Below, in pieces: positions 38,131-47,238 of a DNA stretch of 64,000 nt. This DNA is from Streptomyces sp. NBC_00490. Its GTDB lineage: Bacteria > Actinomycetota > Actinomycetes > Streptomycetales > Streptomycetaceae. The stretch is taken from contig NZ_CP107869.1 of assembly GCF_036013645.1 (NCBI RefSeq), forward strand, positions 1,364,001-1,428,000. Direction: 5' to 3'. The translations under genes and the position numbers were made by a program. The stretch's first letter is position 1. Every line of letters starts with the position of its first letter. The notes under the pieces are model-generated. The model did not search any database. It saw only the letters and a program-made list of their open reading frames with translations, and was not told the DNA's origin.

Positions 38131-39495
38131 GTGACACGACCCAGGATCCTGGTGGTTGGCGCAGGCTTCGCCGGCGTGGAATGCGTTCGCCGGCTGGAAC
38201 GCAAACTCGCCCTCGACGAGGCCGACGTCACCTTGGTGACGCCATTCGCCTACCAGCTCTATCTTCCGCTGCTCCCCCAGGTCGCCTCCGGGGTGCTGAC
38301 GCCCCAGTCGATCGCCGTCTCGCTGCGCCGCAGCAAGAAGTACCGCACCCGGATCATCCCGGGCGGCGCGATCGGCGTGGACCTCAAGGCCAAGGTCTGC
38401 GTCATCCGCACCATCACCGACGAGATCGTCGACGAGCCGTACGACTACATCGTGCTGGCCCCCGGCAGCGTGACCCGCACCTTCGACATCCCCGGCCTCA
38501 CCGACCACGCGTTCGGCATGAAGACCCTCGCCGAGGCCGCCTACGTCCGCGACCACGTCATCGCGCAGCTCGACCTCGCCGACGCCAGCCAGGACGAGGC
38601 CGAACGTGCCTCGCGGCTGCAGTTCGTGGTCGTCGGCGGCGGCTACGCGGGCACCGAGACCGCCGCATGTCTGCAGAAGCTCACCCACGCCGCCGTCAAG
38701 CGCTACCCGCGCATCGATCCGGGGCTCATCAAGTGGCACCTGATCGACATCGCGCCCAAGCTGATGCCCGAGCTGGGCGACAAGCTGGGCAGCACCGCGC
38801 AGCGCATCCTCACCAAGCGCGGCATCGAGATCTCGCTGGGCACGTCCATCGCCAAGGCGGGCCCCGAGGAGGTCACCTTCACCGACGGCCGGGTGGTCCC
38901 CACCCGCACCCTGATCTGGACCGCCGGCGTGGTCGCGAGCCCGCTCATCGCGACGCTCGGCGCCGAGACGGTCAGGGGGCGGCTCGCGGTCACCGCCGAC
39001 ATGAACCTGCCGGGCCACGACGGGGTGTTCGCGCTCGGTGACTCCGCCGCGGTGCCCGACGAGGCCAAGGGCGAGGAGGGCGCGGTCTGCCCGCCCACGG
39101 CCCAGCACGCGATGCGGCAGGGCAAACATGTCGCCGACAACGTCATCGCCACCCTGCGGGGGCAGTCGACGACGCCGTACCGCCACAAGGACCTCGGACT
39201 CGTCGTCGACCTCGGCGGCAAGGACGCCGTGTCCAAGCCGCTCGGCATCGAACTGCGCGGTCTGCCCGCCCAGGTCGCGGCCCGCGGCTACCACTGGGGG
39301 GCGCTGCGCACCAACGTGGCCAAGGTGCGTGTGGCCACCAACTGGACGCTCAACGCCCTCGCGGGCGACGATTTCGTGCGCACCGGCTTCCAGGCCCGCA
39401 AGGCCGCCAAGCTCCACGACTTCGAGTACACCAACGCGTATCTGACGCCGGAGCAGGTCCAGGCGCATGTCGAGGGGACGGACCGTCAGGAGTAG
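38131..39495 (+). CDS. Type II NADH dehydrogenase-like flavoprotein
   Basis: A 454-residue FAD enzyme of the Ndh family, likely passing electrons from NAD(P)H to quinone at the membrane. FAD motif GAGFAGVECV is at about 8-17, NAD motif GGGYAGTETA near 170, and the second FAD motif (VFALGDSAAVPD) near 300. PPTAQHAMRQGKHVADN is typical for the family. The C-terminal tail (about 40 residues, ending DFEYTNAYLTPEQVQAHVEG) is longer than usual. GTG 38131 follows GGGAAG. Its end overlaps the FUSC gene by 29 bp. Confidence 0.87.
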   Translation: MTRPRILVVGAGFAGVECVRRLERKLALDEADVTLVTPFAYQLYLPLLPQVASGVLTPQSIAVSLRRSKKYRTRIIPGGAIGVDLKAKVCVIRTITDEIVDEPYDYIVLAPGSVTRTFDIPGLTDHAFGMKTLAEAAYVRDHVIAQLDLADASQDEAERASRLQFVVVGGGYAGTETAACLQKLTHAAVKRYPRIDPGLIKWHLIDIAPKLMPELGDKLGSTAQRILTKRGIEISLGTSIAKAGPEEVTFTDGRVVPTRTLIWTAGVVASPLIATLGAETVRGRLAVTADMNLPGHDGVFALGDSAAVPDEAKGEEGAVCPPTAQHAMRQGKHVADNVIATLRGQSTTPYRHKDLGLVVDLGGKDAVSKPLGIELRGLPAQVAARGYHWGALRTNVAKVRVATNWTLNALAGDDFVRTGFQARKAAKLHDFEYTNAYLTPEQVQAHVEGTDRQE

Positions 39496-41752
39496 TCCGC
39501 CCGGGGTGCGGGAGGCGGGTCGTCCGGGGCGGGCGCGGCTGCGGGATCTGGTGGCCGCGTCCGACCCCGGACTGCTGCGGCTGGCGGCCGGGCTGCGGAC
39601 GGTGGGCGCCATCGCGCTCACGCTGGCCGTGCTCGGTCTGCTGGGGGCCCAGGTGCCCCATCTGGTGGCCGGGGCGATCGCGGCCATGGTCGCCACCTTC
39701 GCCATCCGGGAGAAACAGCGCGCCCAGCAGGCCGTCACCCTCGCACTGGGCCTGCCCGTGGCGCTGGCCGCCGTCACCCTCGCCGCCCTGCTGCGCTCCC
39801 ATGTGGTGGCCGGCGACCTGGTCTTCGTCGCGTTGATCTTCTGCGCCGTCTACGGGCGCCGGTACGGCGACCGGGGCACCGCGCTGGGAATGATCGGGTT
39901 CCAGGTCTACTTCGCGTCCCTGTTCGTCGGCGCCACCGTCTCCGCGTTGCCACACCTCTACGGCACGCTCGCCGTCGCCTTCCTGGCCAGTGCCGTGGCG
40001 CGCTTCGCGCTCGTGCCCGAGACGCCCACCGGGATGCTGGAGCGGCTGCGGGAGGCCTTCCGGGCCCGGCTGGCCCAGCTGGTGGCGACGCAGCTGGAAC
40101 TGCTGGACGCGGCCGGTCCCGAGGAGGTGGAGAAGGCCCTGGAGCATGTGCGCGACGGCACGGCCCGGCTGCACGAGACGGCTTTGATGATCCAGGGCCG
40201 GCTGGAGGAGGGGACCGCCGACGAGGCGATGGCGCGGCTCGTGCAGCGGCGCGTCGCGGACGCCGAGGTCGCCGCCGAGCGGCTCGGCCTGTTGCTGCTG
40301 ACCGCGCGCAGCGCCGAACGGGCGGACACACTGACCCTGCATCTGCCGGGCGCGCCCGTTCCGCGGGCCGGGATGCTGCCCGTGCGGGACAGGGCGACGG
40401 ACACCGTGCGGCGCGACCTGGAGGCGCTGCGGCTGCTCGTCCTGCGGCCGGTCTCCGCACAGCCCGGCACGGGGCTCTCGCATGTGCGCAACCGGCTGCT
40501 GGGCTACCGGGACCAGGAGAACCTGCCGGCGGCTCCACCGGCCGTCCAGGACGTCTTCCGGGGCATCGGTGAGACGGCCCGCGCGGTGCTGGGGCTGCGG
40601 ACCGCCCTCGACGGGCCGCAGGACGAGTCCGACGACAGCCCGGCCACGACCCGGTCGCGCGAGGAACTGGACGCCGAGGATGCGGCCATAGACGCCGGTG
40701 AGGAGCCTGCGCAGGAGACGGAGGCGGGGTTGCGGCGGCCCACGACACGGGCGGCCGTGCAGGTCGCGGTGGGGTCGTCGCTGGCCATGGTGGGCGGTGA
40801 GCTGCTGTCCAGTCAGCGCTGGTACTGGGCGGTGCTGACCTGCTGGATCGTGTTCATCAACACCGCCTCCACGGGCGAGATCCTGGTCAAGGGCTACCGG
40901 CGGCTCCTGGGCACCGTGCTCGGGGTGGTGGCCGGCGTCGGGCTGGCGGGGCTGGTCGGCCACCACACCTGGACGGCGTTCGCGGTGGTCCTGGTCTGCG
41001 TCTTCCTGATGTTCTACACGGCACCCGTGTCGTACACGCTGATGTCGTTCTTCGTCACCGCCGCGCTGGGCGTGCTGTACACCCTGCTGCACACCTACAG
41101 CCTGTCCGTCCTGGTGCTGCGGGTGGAGGAGACGGCACTCGGCGCGGCGTGCGGGGTCCTCGCGGCGGCGCTGGTGCTGCCGGTGCGCACGGACCGCCGT
41201 ACGAACGACCTGCTCGTCGAGGTGCTGGAGCGGCTCGCGGACGTCACCGAAACGGCGGTGGACCAGCTGAGCGGCGGTCCTCCGGCCGAGCTTCTCGACA
41301 AGGCCCGTGACCTGGACCAGGCGCTGGCCGACCTACGGGCCGCCACCCGGCCCCTCACCCATCCCGTCACCCCGCTGCGGGCCCGGCGGGACACCGCGCG
41401 GTACGTCGTCGCGCTGCTGGAAACCTGTGCGTACCACGCGCGTGCCCTGGCCGCGACGGCCGAACTGCTGCCCACCCACCCGTCGATCGCGGCGGACCCC
41501 CGGCTGCGTGGGGCGGGGCGGCGCATTCTGCGCAACATCGGTGCGACCGCGGCACACGTGGCGGACTCACGGTCCACCGACGAGGTCGAGACGGGGCCGA
41601 GCATCGCCGCCCTGCTGGAGTCCGCCGTCCCCGGGTCACCGCGCTTCGGGCGGGTCACCGACCGGGTGCTGCGGCACCTCCAGCGGCTGGACGAGGGTGT
41701 GGTGGGGCTGGCCCGGCCGCTGCGGGTACCGGTGGCGCGGCCGAGGGGCTGA
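39467..41752 (+). CDS. FUSC-family integral membrane protein
   Basis: A 761-residue protein with two membrane modules (about 40-175 and 430-580) separated by a long soluble helical region, and a helical C-terminal domain, the layout of FUSC/YccS-like aromatic acid exporters. RWYWAVLTCWIVFINTASTGE is the characteristic second-module start. ATG 39467 lies inside the NADH dehydrogenase gene (29 bp overlap), so translation is probably coupled. Substrate unknown. Confidence 0.82.
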   Translation: MSRGRTVRSSPPGVREAGRPGRARLRDLVAASDPGLLRLAAGLRTVGAIALTLAVLGLLGAQVPHLVAGAIAAMVATFAIREKQRAQQAVTLALGLPVALAAVTLAALLRSHVVAGDLVFVALIFCAVYGRRYGDRGTALGMIGFQVYFASLFVGATVSALPHLYGTLAVAFLASAVARFALVPETPTGMLERLREAFRARLAQLVATQLELLDAAGPEEVEKALEHVRDGTARLHETALMIQGRLEEGTADEAMARLVQRRVADAEVAAERLGLLLLTARSAERADTLTLHLPGAPVPRAGMLPVRDRATDTVRRDLEALRLLVLRPVSAQPGTGLSHVRNRLLGYRDQENLPAAPPAVQDVFRGIGETARAVLGLRTALDGPQDESDDSPATTRSREELDAEDAAIDAGEEPAQETEAGLRRPTTRAAVQVAVGSSLAMVGGELLSSQRWYWAVLTCWIVFINTASTGEILVKGYRRLLGTVLGVVAGVGLAGLVGHHTWTAFAVVLVCVFLMFYTAPVSYTLMSFFVTAALGVLYTLLHTYSLSVLVLRVEETALGAACGVLAAALVLPVRTDRRTNDLLVEVLERLADVTETAVDQLSGGPPAELLDKARDLDQALADLRAATRPLTHPVTPLRARRDTARYVVALLETCAYHARALAATAELLPTHPSIAADPRLRGAGRRILRNIGATAAHVADSRSTDEVETGPSIAALLESAVPGSPRFGRVTDRVLRHLQRLDEGVVGLARPLRVPVARPRG

Positions 41753-41764
41753 CGCCGGGGCGGC

Positions 41765-42610
41765 TCACACCCTGCGCCAGCGGGCCATCGCGAAGGAGAA
41801 CAGGCCGAACAGCATCAGGCCGACCGCCACCAGGGCCAGCAGCCAGGGGCCGAGCGGGGTCTCGGCGAAGGAGCGGAGCGTGTCGTCCAGGCCCTTCGCC
41901 TTGTCGGGTTCGTAGTCGACGGCGGCCCGTACGGCGAAGGCACCGGCGGCCGCGAACACCAGCCCGCGGGCCGCGCCGCCGCCCACCCCGGTCACGTCCA
42001 CCAGCCGCCGCATCCCGGGCGACATCTCGCCGAGCTTGAACTTGTCGCGGTAGGAGCGCATGACGGCCCGGCCCGCGAGCCACACACCGGCGACGGCGAT
42101 CCCCACGCCGGCGACACCGACGATCCACTGCCCGCCGGGCATGTCCAGCACCTTCGCCGTGACGTCCTTGGACTGCTTGTCACTCGATCCCCCGCCACCG
42201 CCGCTCGATCCCGAGCCCGTCGCGAACGACAGCACGGAGTAGGCGACGAAGCTGTAGAACACGAAGCGGACCAGCGCCAGCAGGCGCTTCTTCGCCTTGC
42301 GTCCGTCCGGGCCGACCGAGCCGAACAGCACCTCCGAAAGGCGCCACAGCGCCATGCCGACCAGGCCGATGGCGAGGGCCCACAACAGGACGGCACCGAA
42401 GGGCTTGTCCGCCAGCTCGGCGAGCGCGCCGCCCCGGTCCGCCTGGCGTTTCCCGTCGCCGAAGGCGATCTGCAGGGCCAGCAGGCCGACCAGCAGATAG
42501 ATCACGCCGCGTGCGGCTAGTCCCGCCCGGGCGGCGCCCTCCGTCGCGGAACGGCGGGTCGACCGCCCGACCCCGATCCGGCCGGCCCGTGCGCTGACAG
42601 TCAAGTTCAT
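41765..42610 (-). CDS. DUF1206-family membrane protein
   Basis: A 281-residue membrane protein with three repeats of two transmembrane helices (about 45-100, 120-190, 215-280), the DUF1206 pattern; ARGVIYLLVGLLALQIAFG and GGAARGLVFAAAGAF repeat the family R-G-(V/L) signature. A Gly/Ser linker (SGSSGGGGGSS) is in the middle. ATG 42610 has GGGAGG six bases upstream. It is the distal gene of the ATPase-sigma-ANTAR-GAF group. Function unknown. Confidence 0.85.
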   Translation of the reverse strand: MNLTVSARAGRIGVGRSTRRSATEGAARAGLAARGVIYLLVGLLALQIAFGDGKRQADRGGALAELADKPFGAVLLWALAIGLVGMALWRLSEVLFGSVGPDGRKAKKRLLALVRFVFYSFVAYSVLSFATGSGSSGGGGGSSDKQSKDVTAKVLDMPGGQWIVGVAGVGIAVAGVWLAGRAVMRSYRDKFKLGEMSPGMRRLVDVTGVGGGAARGLVFAAAGAFAVRAAVDYEPDKAKGLDDTLRSFAETPLGPWLLALVAVGLMLFGLFSFAMARWRRV

Positions 42611-42665
42611 CTCGACCTCCCGCACTCCGAATGCCCCGGTCACGACCATGCACACCCCACGGGGA

Positions 42666-43514
42666 TTACGGCTGGACGCGCCCCGTGCCCAGGGCGTGCA
42701 GGTACTCCAGGGCGTCCAGGACCACCGTGCGCTCGTGCCAGGCGATCCAGCGGCCGGCCTGCGCGCCCACCACTTCCAGCACCTTGAGCTGCGCCGCCGT
42801 CAGGTCCCCGATGGTGTGGTCGAGGTGGGCCGACACCATACCCACGCAGATGCCGGACGAGGTGGTCAGCGGAACGCTGTGACAGGCCAGGCTGCCCGCC
42901 TCGAGGATCGCCTGGCGGGCGGAGGTGCTGAAGACCGGATCCGTCTCGACGTCGTGCACGGTGACCTGGGCGACGTCGCGCGCGGCCTGCGCACAGGACG
43001 TGCCGTCCTCGCCGACATGGCCGAAGAAGTCGACGAAGTCGGCTGTGTGTCCGGTGTGCTCCTCGATCCGCAGGCCGCCCCTGACCCGGTCGACGAGCTG
43101 GACGTTGCCCATGTCCGTGCCGACCACGGCGAGCGTCTGGCTCAGCACGGCCTTCAGGACGGCACCGCGGTTGCCGGGCCCGACCTCCCGTGCCGCCGGG
43201 AAGTTCAAGGGGGGCTGGGCGAGCCGGGCGCGCCGCGGGAACCACAGCGCTTCCCGGGCGTCCGGGCGCGGCGCGGACAGCAGGACTTCGGCCAGGGTGC
43301 GCATCTTGACGTTGTACCGCTGGGACGCCACCCGCATCAGAGTGAACGCCCTGTCCGCGTCGGGCAGGGCATACCGCTCGCGCAGCATGCCCTGCGCCTC
43401 CGCGATCAGGACGTGGGCGCGGGACCGGGCGCGCAGATCGCGCACCTGTGCCCGCAGCCGCTGATAGTCCTCGTCCGCTCCGTCGGCTGCGGCTTTCTGT
43501 CCGGGCTCCGTCAT
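42666..43514 (-). CDS. ANTAR-GAF regulatory protein
   Basis: A 282-residue protein with an N-terminal coiled coil and ANTAR-like RNA-binding domain (about 15-80; VLIAEAQGMLRERYALPDAD) followed by a GAF sensor (about 115-270; AVVGTDMGNVQLVD, SVPLTTSSGICVGMVSAH). GAF-ANTAR order is reversed from the commoner GAF-then-ANTAR layout. ATG 43514 has GAGGAG eight bases upstream. It is 63 bp downstream of a SigB-type sigma gene. It may control antitermination in response to a small ligand. Confidence 0.85.
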   Translation of the reverse strand: MTEPGQKAAADGADEDYQRLRAQVRDLRARSRAHVLIAEAQGMLRERYALPDADRAFTLMRVASQRYNVKMRTLAEVLLSAPRPDAREALWFPRRARLAQPPLNFPAAREVGPGNRGAVLKAVLSQTLAVVGTDMGNVQLVDRVRGGLRIEEHTGHTADFVDFFGHVGEDGTSCAQAARDVAQVTVHDVETDPVFSTSARQAILEAGSLACHSVPLTTSSGICVGMVSAHLDHTIGDLTAAQLKVLEVVGAQAGRWIAWHERTVVLDALEYLHALGTGRVQP

Positions 43515-43577
43515 AGGGCAGGCTCCTCGGTTCCTGTTCGTCGGGAACACACACCTGCCCCGATACGGCTCGGGCAG

Positions 43578-44405
43578 TCAGCCGCCGGTGCGTTCTCCCA
43601 GCGCCTCGGCGCGCACACGGGCGCAACTGCGGCTGATGAGACGGGAGACGTGCATCTGGGAGATGCCGAGCTGGTCGGCGATGCGGCTCTGTGTCATGTC
43701 CTCGAAGAACCGCATGTAGAGAATGGCGCGGTCACGCTCGGGCAGCCGGCGCAGACCCGCCTTGGCGGATTCCCGGTCGACCACGGTCTCGAACGAGGCG
43801 TCGGCCGCGCCCAGGGTGTCGGCGAGGCTGTAGCCGTCCTCGTCGGAGGAGAGTTCGGCGTCCAGAGACAGCGTACTGAAGCTCTCCAGCGCCTCCAGTC
43901 CCGTGGCGACCTCCTCCTCCGTCAGGCCCGTGTGGGCGGCGAGGTCCGCGACGGTGGGTTCGGCGCTGCCCGGCGTCTGGGTCAGCTCGCGGCGGGCGAC
44001 CCGCACCTTGTTGCGGAGTTCCTGCACCCGCCGGGGCACCCGCAGGGCCCACATGCGGTCGCGGAAGTGCCGCTTGACCTCTCCCGTGATGGTCGGCACG
44101 GCGTAGCTCTCGAAGGCGCCGCGCTCGGGGTCGAATCGGTCGACCGCCTTCACCAGGCCCAGGGCCGCCACCTGTCGCAGGTCCTCGATGGACTCGCCGC
44201 GCTCGCGGAAGCGGCCGGCGATGCGGTGGGCCATGGGCAGCCAGGCGGTGACGAGTTCGTCGCGTACGGCATCCCGCTCGGGGCCCTCCTCCAGGACGGC
44301 CAGGCGGGCGAAGAGCCCCGCGGTGTCGGGAGCGTCGTCGTGGCGCCGTCGGGCGGTCGCGGTGGTGGGGGTGCCGGGACGGCTTGTCGACATGTCGATT
44401 GGCAT
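43578..44405 (-). CDS. RNA polymerase sigma factor, SigB/SigF/SigG subfamily
   Basis: A 275-residue sigma factor, clearly paralogous to the one at 21554-22345. Region 2 includes AHRIAGRFRERGESIEDLRQ and ESYAVPTITGEVKRHFRD; region 3 VPRRVQELRNKV; region 4 RIADQLGISQMHVSRL. ATG 44405 has AGGAG nine bases upstream; ATG 44393 is an alternative. Upstream on the same strand is an RsbW-like ATPase, its likely anti-sigma partner, and downstream is the ANTAR-GAF gene. Confidence 0.93.
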   Translation of the reverse strand: MPIDMSTSRPGTPTTATARRRHDDAPDTAGLFARLAVLEEGPERDAVRDELVTAWLPMAHRIAGRFRERGESIEDLRQVAALGLVKAVDRFDPERGAFESYAVPTITGEVKRHFRDRMWALRVPRRVQELRNKVRVARRELTQTPGSAEPTVADLAAHTGLTEEEVATGLEALESFSTLSLDAELSSDEDGYSLADTLGAADASFETVVDRESAKAGLRRLPERDRAILYMRFFEDMTQSRIADQLGISQMHVSRLISRSCARVRAEALGERTGG

Positions 44406-44596
44406 GCGGAATCGCTCCTGAACGGTCGTTTCAGGGAATTACCGCGGGAACGGGGACTACCGGCCGGACACCAGACGTGGGCCCTGCAGCAGCCATGTCG
44501 CTCCCGCTGGCGCGCCTCCGGTCCGAAGCACGAAACTGCGTCTGCCCTCACCCCGGGGGCCCAAACTCCGCTTTTCCCGGGAAGATCGGTGGACTG

Positions 44597-45016
44597 TCAG
44601 GACAGGGGCACGACCGCGGTGATGCACTTGCCTCCGGTGGGCAGGTCGGTGACCCGCACATCGCGTGCCAGCCGGCAGACGATGGGCCAGCCGAGACCGC
44701 CCAGGCGGCGCCGTCCGCGCGGGTCGAAGGGCTCCTTGGCCACGGGAAACGCGTCGCTGCGGTCGCTCACCGAGACGCGCACGCCGGGTTCGCCGACGTC
44801 GACGCGGAAGTCGGTGACTCCGCCCCCGTGCAGGATCGCGTTGGTGGTCAGCTCCGAGGCGACGAGCAGGGCGTCTCCCAGGGCTTGGCGGTCGCAGGTC
44901 GTATGGGTGACGCGGCAGCGTTCGGCCACGGCCCGCTCGACGGCGCGACGCGCCTCTGCCGGCTGGCACGGCGGGCGGTACCGCTCGACAGATTCGGTCC
45001 TGTGCTTCTCGCACAT
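44597..45016 (-). CDS. RsbW-like ATP-binding protein, candidate anti-sigma factor
   Basis: A 139-residue HATPase_c protein. N-box SELTTNAILHGGG, G1 VSDRSDAFP and G2 RLGGLGWPIV are all present, so ATP binding and serine-kinase function are likely. It lies 191 bp upstream of the SigB-type sigma gene on the same strand, suggesting it inhibits that factor. ATG 45016 gives the family N-terminus (the frame extends further upstream). An upstream small gene reads away on the plus strand. Confidence 0.84.
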   Translation of the reverse strand: MCEKHRTESVERYRPPCQPAEARRAVERAVAERCRVTHTTCDRQALGDALLVASELTTNAILHGGGVTDFRVDVGEPGVRVSVSDRSDAFPVAKEPFDPRGRRRLGGLGWPIVCRLARDVRVTDLPTGGKCITAVVPLS

Positions 45017-45211
45017 CCCTGGGCTCCCTGAATTCGGTGGGGGGCAGGCCAAGGCGCTCGCGGACAACGCGGAAGTCCCGCCTGGCACGGCAGCGGATCC
45101 GTCACACTCCGCGAGCACCGCAGGTCTCTTCCCTTCGGCTCACCTCTCGGAGCCGCATCAAACCTCGTGCACACGGGCCATCCGGAGTCATCTGCGGGGT
45201 ACCCGGGTGAC

Positions 45212-45445
45212 ATGACGGATGTTGTGGACGCGGATGAACTGTTGCGGCGCATGCAGCGTGCCCGGGCCTTTGCTGTGGAGGAGGAGCGTGCCTGGCGGTC
45301 CCGCAGTGCCGCCCTGCGGCCGAGCGACCCGGAGGGCTCGCGCGAGGCGGCCGCGCGGACGCTGGCCTACGAGACGGTGCTCACGGTGCTGGACGAGATC
45401 CTGACGCCGGGCAGGCAGCCCGGGACGGCCGAGCGGCCCGATTGA
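45212..45445 (+). CDS. Small hypothetical protein
   Basis: A 77-residue soluble, mainly helical acidic protein (DELLRRMQRARAFAVEEERA; ARTLAYETVLTVLDEIL). Coding bias is normal. The ribosome site (GGGTGAC) is weak, so the start is uncertain. It is 30 bp upstream of the decarboxylase gene. Not recognised. Confidence 0.55.
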   Translation: MTDVVDADELLRRMQRARAFAVEEERAWRSRSAALRPSDPEGSREAAARTLAYETVLTVLDEILTPGRQPGTAERPD

Positions 45446-45475
45446 ACGGCCGCGCTCCCGGGAACCCGGCTCGCC

Positions 45476-46963
45476 ATGACTGTGGATCACACGAGGGCAC
45501 CCGTACTCGAAGCGCTGGACGACTACCGCCGCCAGGGGCAGCTGTCGTTCACACCACCCGGCCACAAGCAGGCCCGGGGCGCCGATCCGGCGGTGCGCGA
45601 GATCCTGGGCGACGCGGTGTTCCTCGGCGACGTCCTGGCGTCGGGCGGTCTCGACGACCGCCTGACCCGGGGCCGGGTGCTGGAACGCGCCGAGAAGCTG
45701 ATGGCCGACGCCGTGCATGCGGAGCACACGTTCTTCACCACGTGCGGCAGTTCCCTGTCGGTCAAGGCGGCGATGCTGTCCGTGGCGGGACCGCACGAGA
45801 AGCTGCTGGTCGGGCGGGACGCGCACAAGTCGGTCGTGTCGGGGCTGATCATCTCGGGCATCGAGCCCGTGTGGGTCGAGCCGCGCTGGGACGCCGAGCG
45901 GCACCTGGCGCATCCGCCGTCCGCCGCCGAGTTCGACAAGGCGTTCACCGACCATCCCGACGCCAAGGGCGCCCTGGTCACCAGCCCGACCCCGTACGGC
46001 GGTTGCGCCGACCTGGGCGCGATCGCCGAGGTGTGCCACCGGCGCGGTCGCCCGCTGATCGTGGACGAGGCCTGGGGCGCGCATCTTCCCTTCCACCCCG
46101 ATCTGCCGTCCTGGGCGATGGACGCGGGCGCCGACATCTGTGTGACCAGCATCCACAAGATGGGCAGCGGCCTCGAACAGGGCTCGGTCTTCCATCTCCA
46201 GGGCGACCACGTACCGCCCGAACTGCTGCGGCTGCGCGCGGATCTGCTGGGCACCACCAGCCCGTCGGTGCTGATCTACGCCGGACTCGACGGCTGGCGA
46301 CGGCAGATGGCCCTGCGCGGCAAGGACCTCATGGGCGCCGCACTGGATCTCGCCGCGGACGTCCGGGCCGGCATCGAGGAGATCGAGGGGCTGCACGTCC
46401 ACGACCGGGACGACTTCTGCAGTCCCGGCCTCGCGGACGACTTCGACCCGCTCCCCGTCGTCATCGACCTCGACGGTCTCGGCATCACCGGATTCCAGGC
46501 GGCGGACTGGCTGCGTGAGCACCGGCAGATCGACGCCCACCTCACCGACCACCGCCGGATCGGCACGCAGATCACCCACGGCGACGACGAGGGGACGGCC
46601 CGCCAACTCCTTGCCGCGCTGCGGGATCTGGCACAGGCCGCGCCCGCGCTGCCCCGGGCTCCCCGGGTGGAGGTGCCGCCGCCGTCCGAGCTGCGGATGG
46701 CCCAGGCCGTTCTGCCGCGCGACGCGTTCTTCGGCCCCGCCGAGGATGTGCCGGTAGCCGAGGCGGCCGGCCGGGTCGCGGCGGAGATGGTCACGCCGTA
46801 CCCGCCCGGGATCCCGGCGGTGCTGCCCGGTGAGCGGCTCACCGAGCCCGTGTTGCGCTATCTGACGACCGGACTGGCCGCGGGGATGAATCTGCCCGAC
46901 CCGAGCGACCCCGGCCTGGAGACGATCAGGGTGCTGGCGGCGGACCGGGCCGACACGGAGTGA
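45476..46963 (+). CDS. Orn/Lys/Arg-type PLP decarboxylase (short SpeA-like form)
   Basis: A 495-residue fold-type I PLP enzyme that decarboxylates a basic amino acid to a polyamine. The PLP Lys is Lys228 in TSIHKMGSG; PLIVDEAWGAHLPFHP supplies the Asp that binds the pyridine nitrogen, and TPYPPGIPAVLPGE is the conserved C-terminal motif. It lacks the N-terminal wing domain of E. coli inducible enzymes, as does B. subtilis SpeA. Whether it acts on ornithine, lysine or arginine is undecided. ATG 45476 is preceded by a weak ribosome site. A strong terminator lies 117 bp downstream. Confidence 0.9.
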   Translation: MTVDHTRAPVLEALDDYRRQGQLSFTPPGHKQARGADPAVREILGDAVFLGDVLASGGLDDRLTRGRVLERAEKLMADAVHAEHTFFTTCGSSLSVKAAMLSVAGPHEKLLVGRDAHKSVVSGLIISGIEPVWVEPRWDAERHLAHPPSAAEFDKAFTDHPDAKGALVTSPTPYGGCADLGAIAEVCHRRGRPLIVDEAWGAHLPFHPDLPSWAMDAGADICVTSIHKMGSGLEQGSVFHLQGDHVPPELLRLRADLLGTTSPSVLIYAGLDGWRRQMALRGKDLMGAALDLAADVRAGIEEIEGLHVHDRDDFCSPGLADDFDPLPVVIDLDGLGITGFQAADWLREHRQIDAHLTDHRRIGTQITHGDDEGTARQLLAALRDLAQAAPALPRAPRVEVPPPSELRMAQAVLPRDAFFGPAEDVPVAEAAGRVAAEMVTPYPPGIPAVLPGERLTEPVLRYLTTGLAAGMNLPDPSDPGLETIRVLAADRADTE

Positions 46964-46969
46964 AACGGG

Positions 46970-47062
46970 TCACGTGCCCGGCTTTCGTATACGCACAAGG
47001 CTCCGAGATGGTTTACGGTTCATCCATAGGTCGTCATGGAGTCGACGGTATACGTCCTTCAT
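46970..47062 (-). other. 30-codon open frame with strong ribosome site
   Basis: On the minus strand AGAGGTGATCT, a close match to the complement of the 16S rRNA 3' end, precedes ATG 47062. The frame (MKDVYRRLHDDLWMNRKPSR...) ends at TGA 46970. Its codons (CTA, ATA, AAA, CGA) are unlike those of nearby genes, so a foreign origin or chance is possible. Confidence 0.3.
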
Positions 47063-47079
47063 AGATCACCTCTCATACG

Positions 47080-47117
47080 GCCCTGGCTGGCCTCCCCCGT
47101 CCAGCCAGGGCTTTTTT
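47080..47117 (+). terminator. Strong intrinsic terminator after the decarboxylase
   Basis: GCCCTGGCTGG at 47080-47090 and its exact reverse complement at 47101-47111 form an 11-base stem with a 10-base loop, followed by six T. This is the clearest rho-independent terminator in the window. Confidence 0.85.
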
Positions 47118-47238
47118 CCTGCCCGCGAGACGACAGCGCCGGAAGTGTCCGCCGCCGAGGTGCCCCGGTCGTCCGCAGCGGCTGAAATGGGCGTAGGGAA
47201 AGCACCGGAACCGAATCGCCGGCGAGGAGCCCCGCGTC

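Larger units (their letters stand above)
46964..47238. other. Low-G+C gap, possible structured RNA
   Basis: This 275 bp gap has much lower G+C (about 46970-47080) than the coding regions around it. It contains CGTATAC near 46987 matching GTATACG near 47049 as a 7-base pair closing about 60 bases, with short inner stem possibilities, then the intrinsic terminator at 47080-47117. The layout would suit a small RNA, or simply the 3' leader of the decarboxylase message. On the minus strand a 30-codon open frame is also present (listed separately). Confidence 0.4.

Noticed and set aside
45178..45202. GGGTAC upstream of the small gene at 45212, considered as a SigB promoter
   Set aside because: At the allowed spacings there is no GNNT -35 box (CCAT instead), and the message would be nearly leaderless.
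47062..47075. AGATCACCTCT, resembling the 3' end of 16S rRNA
   Set aside because: No other rRNA sequence is present. It is the complement of a ribosome-binding site for the tiny minus-strand frame.
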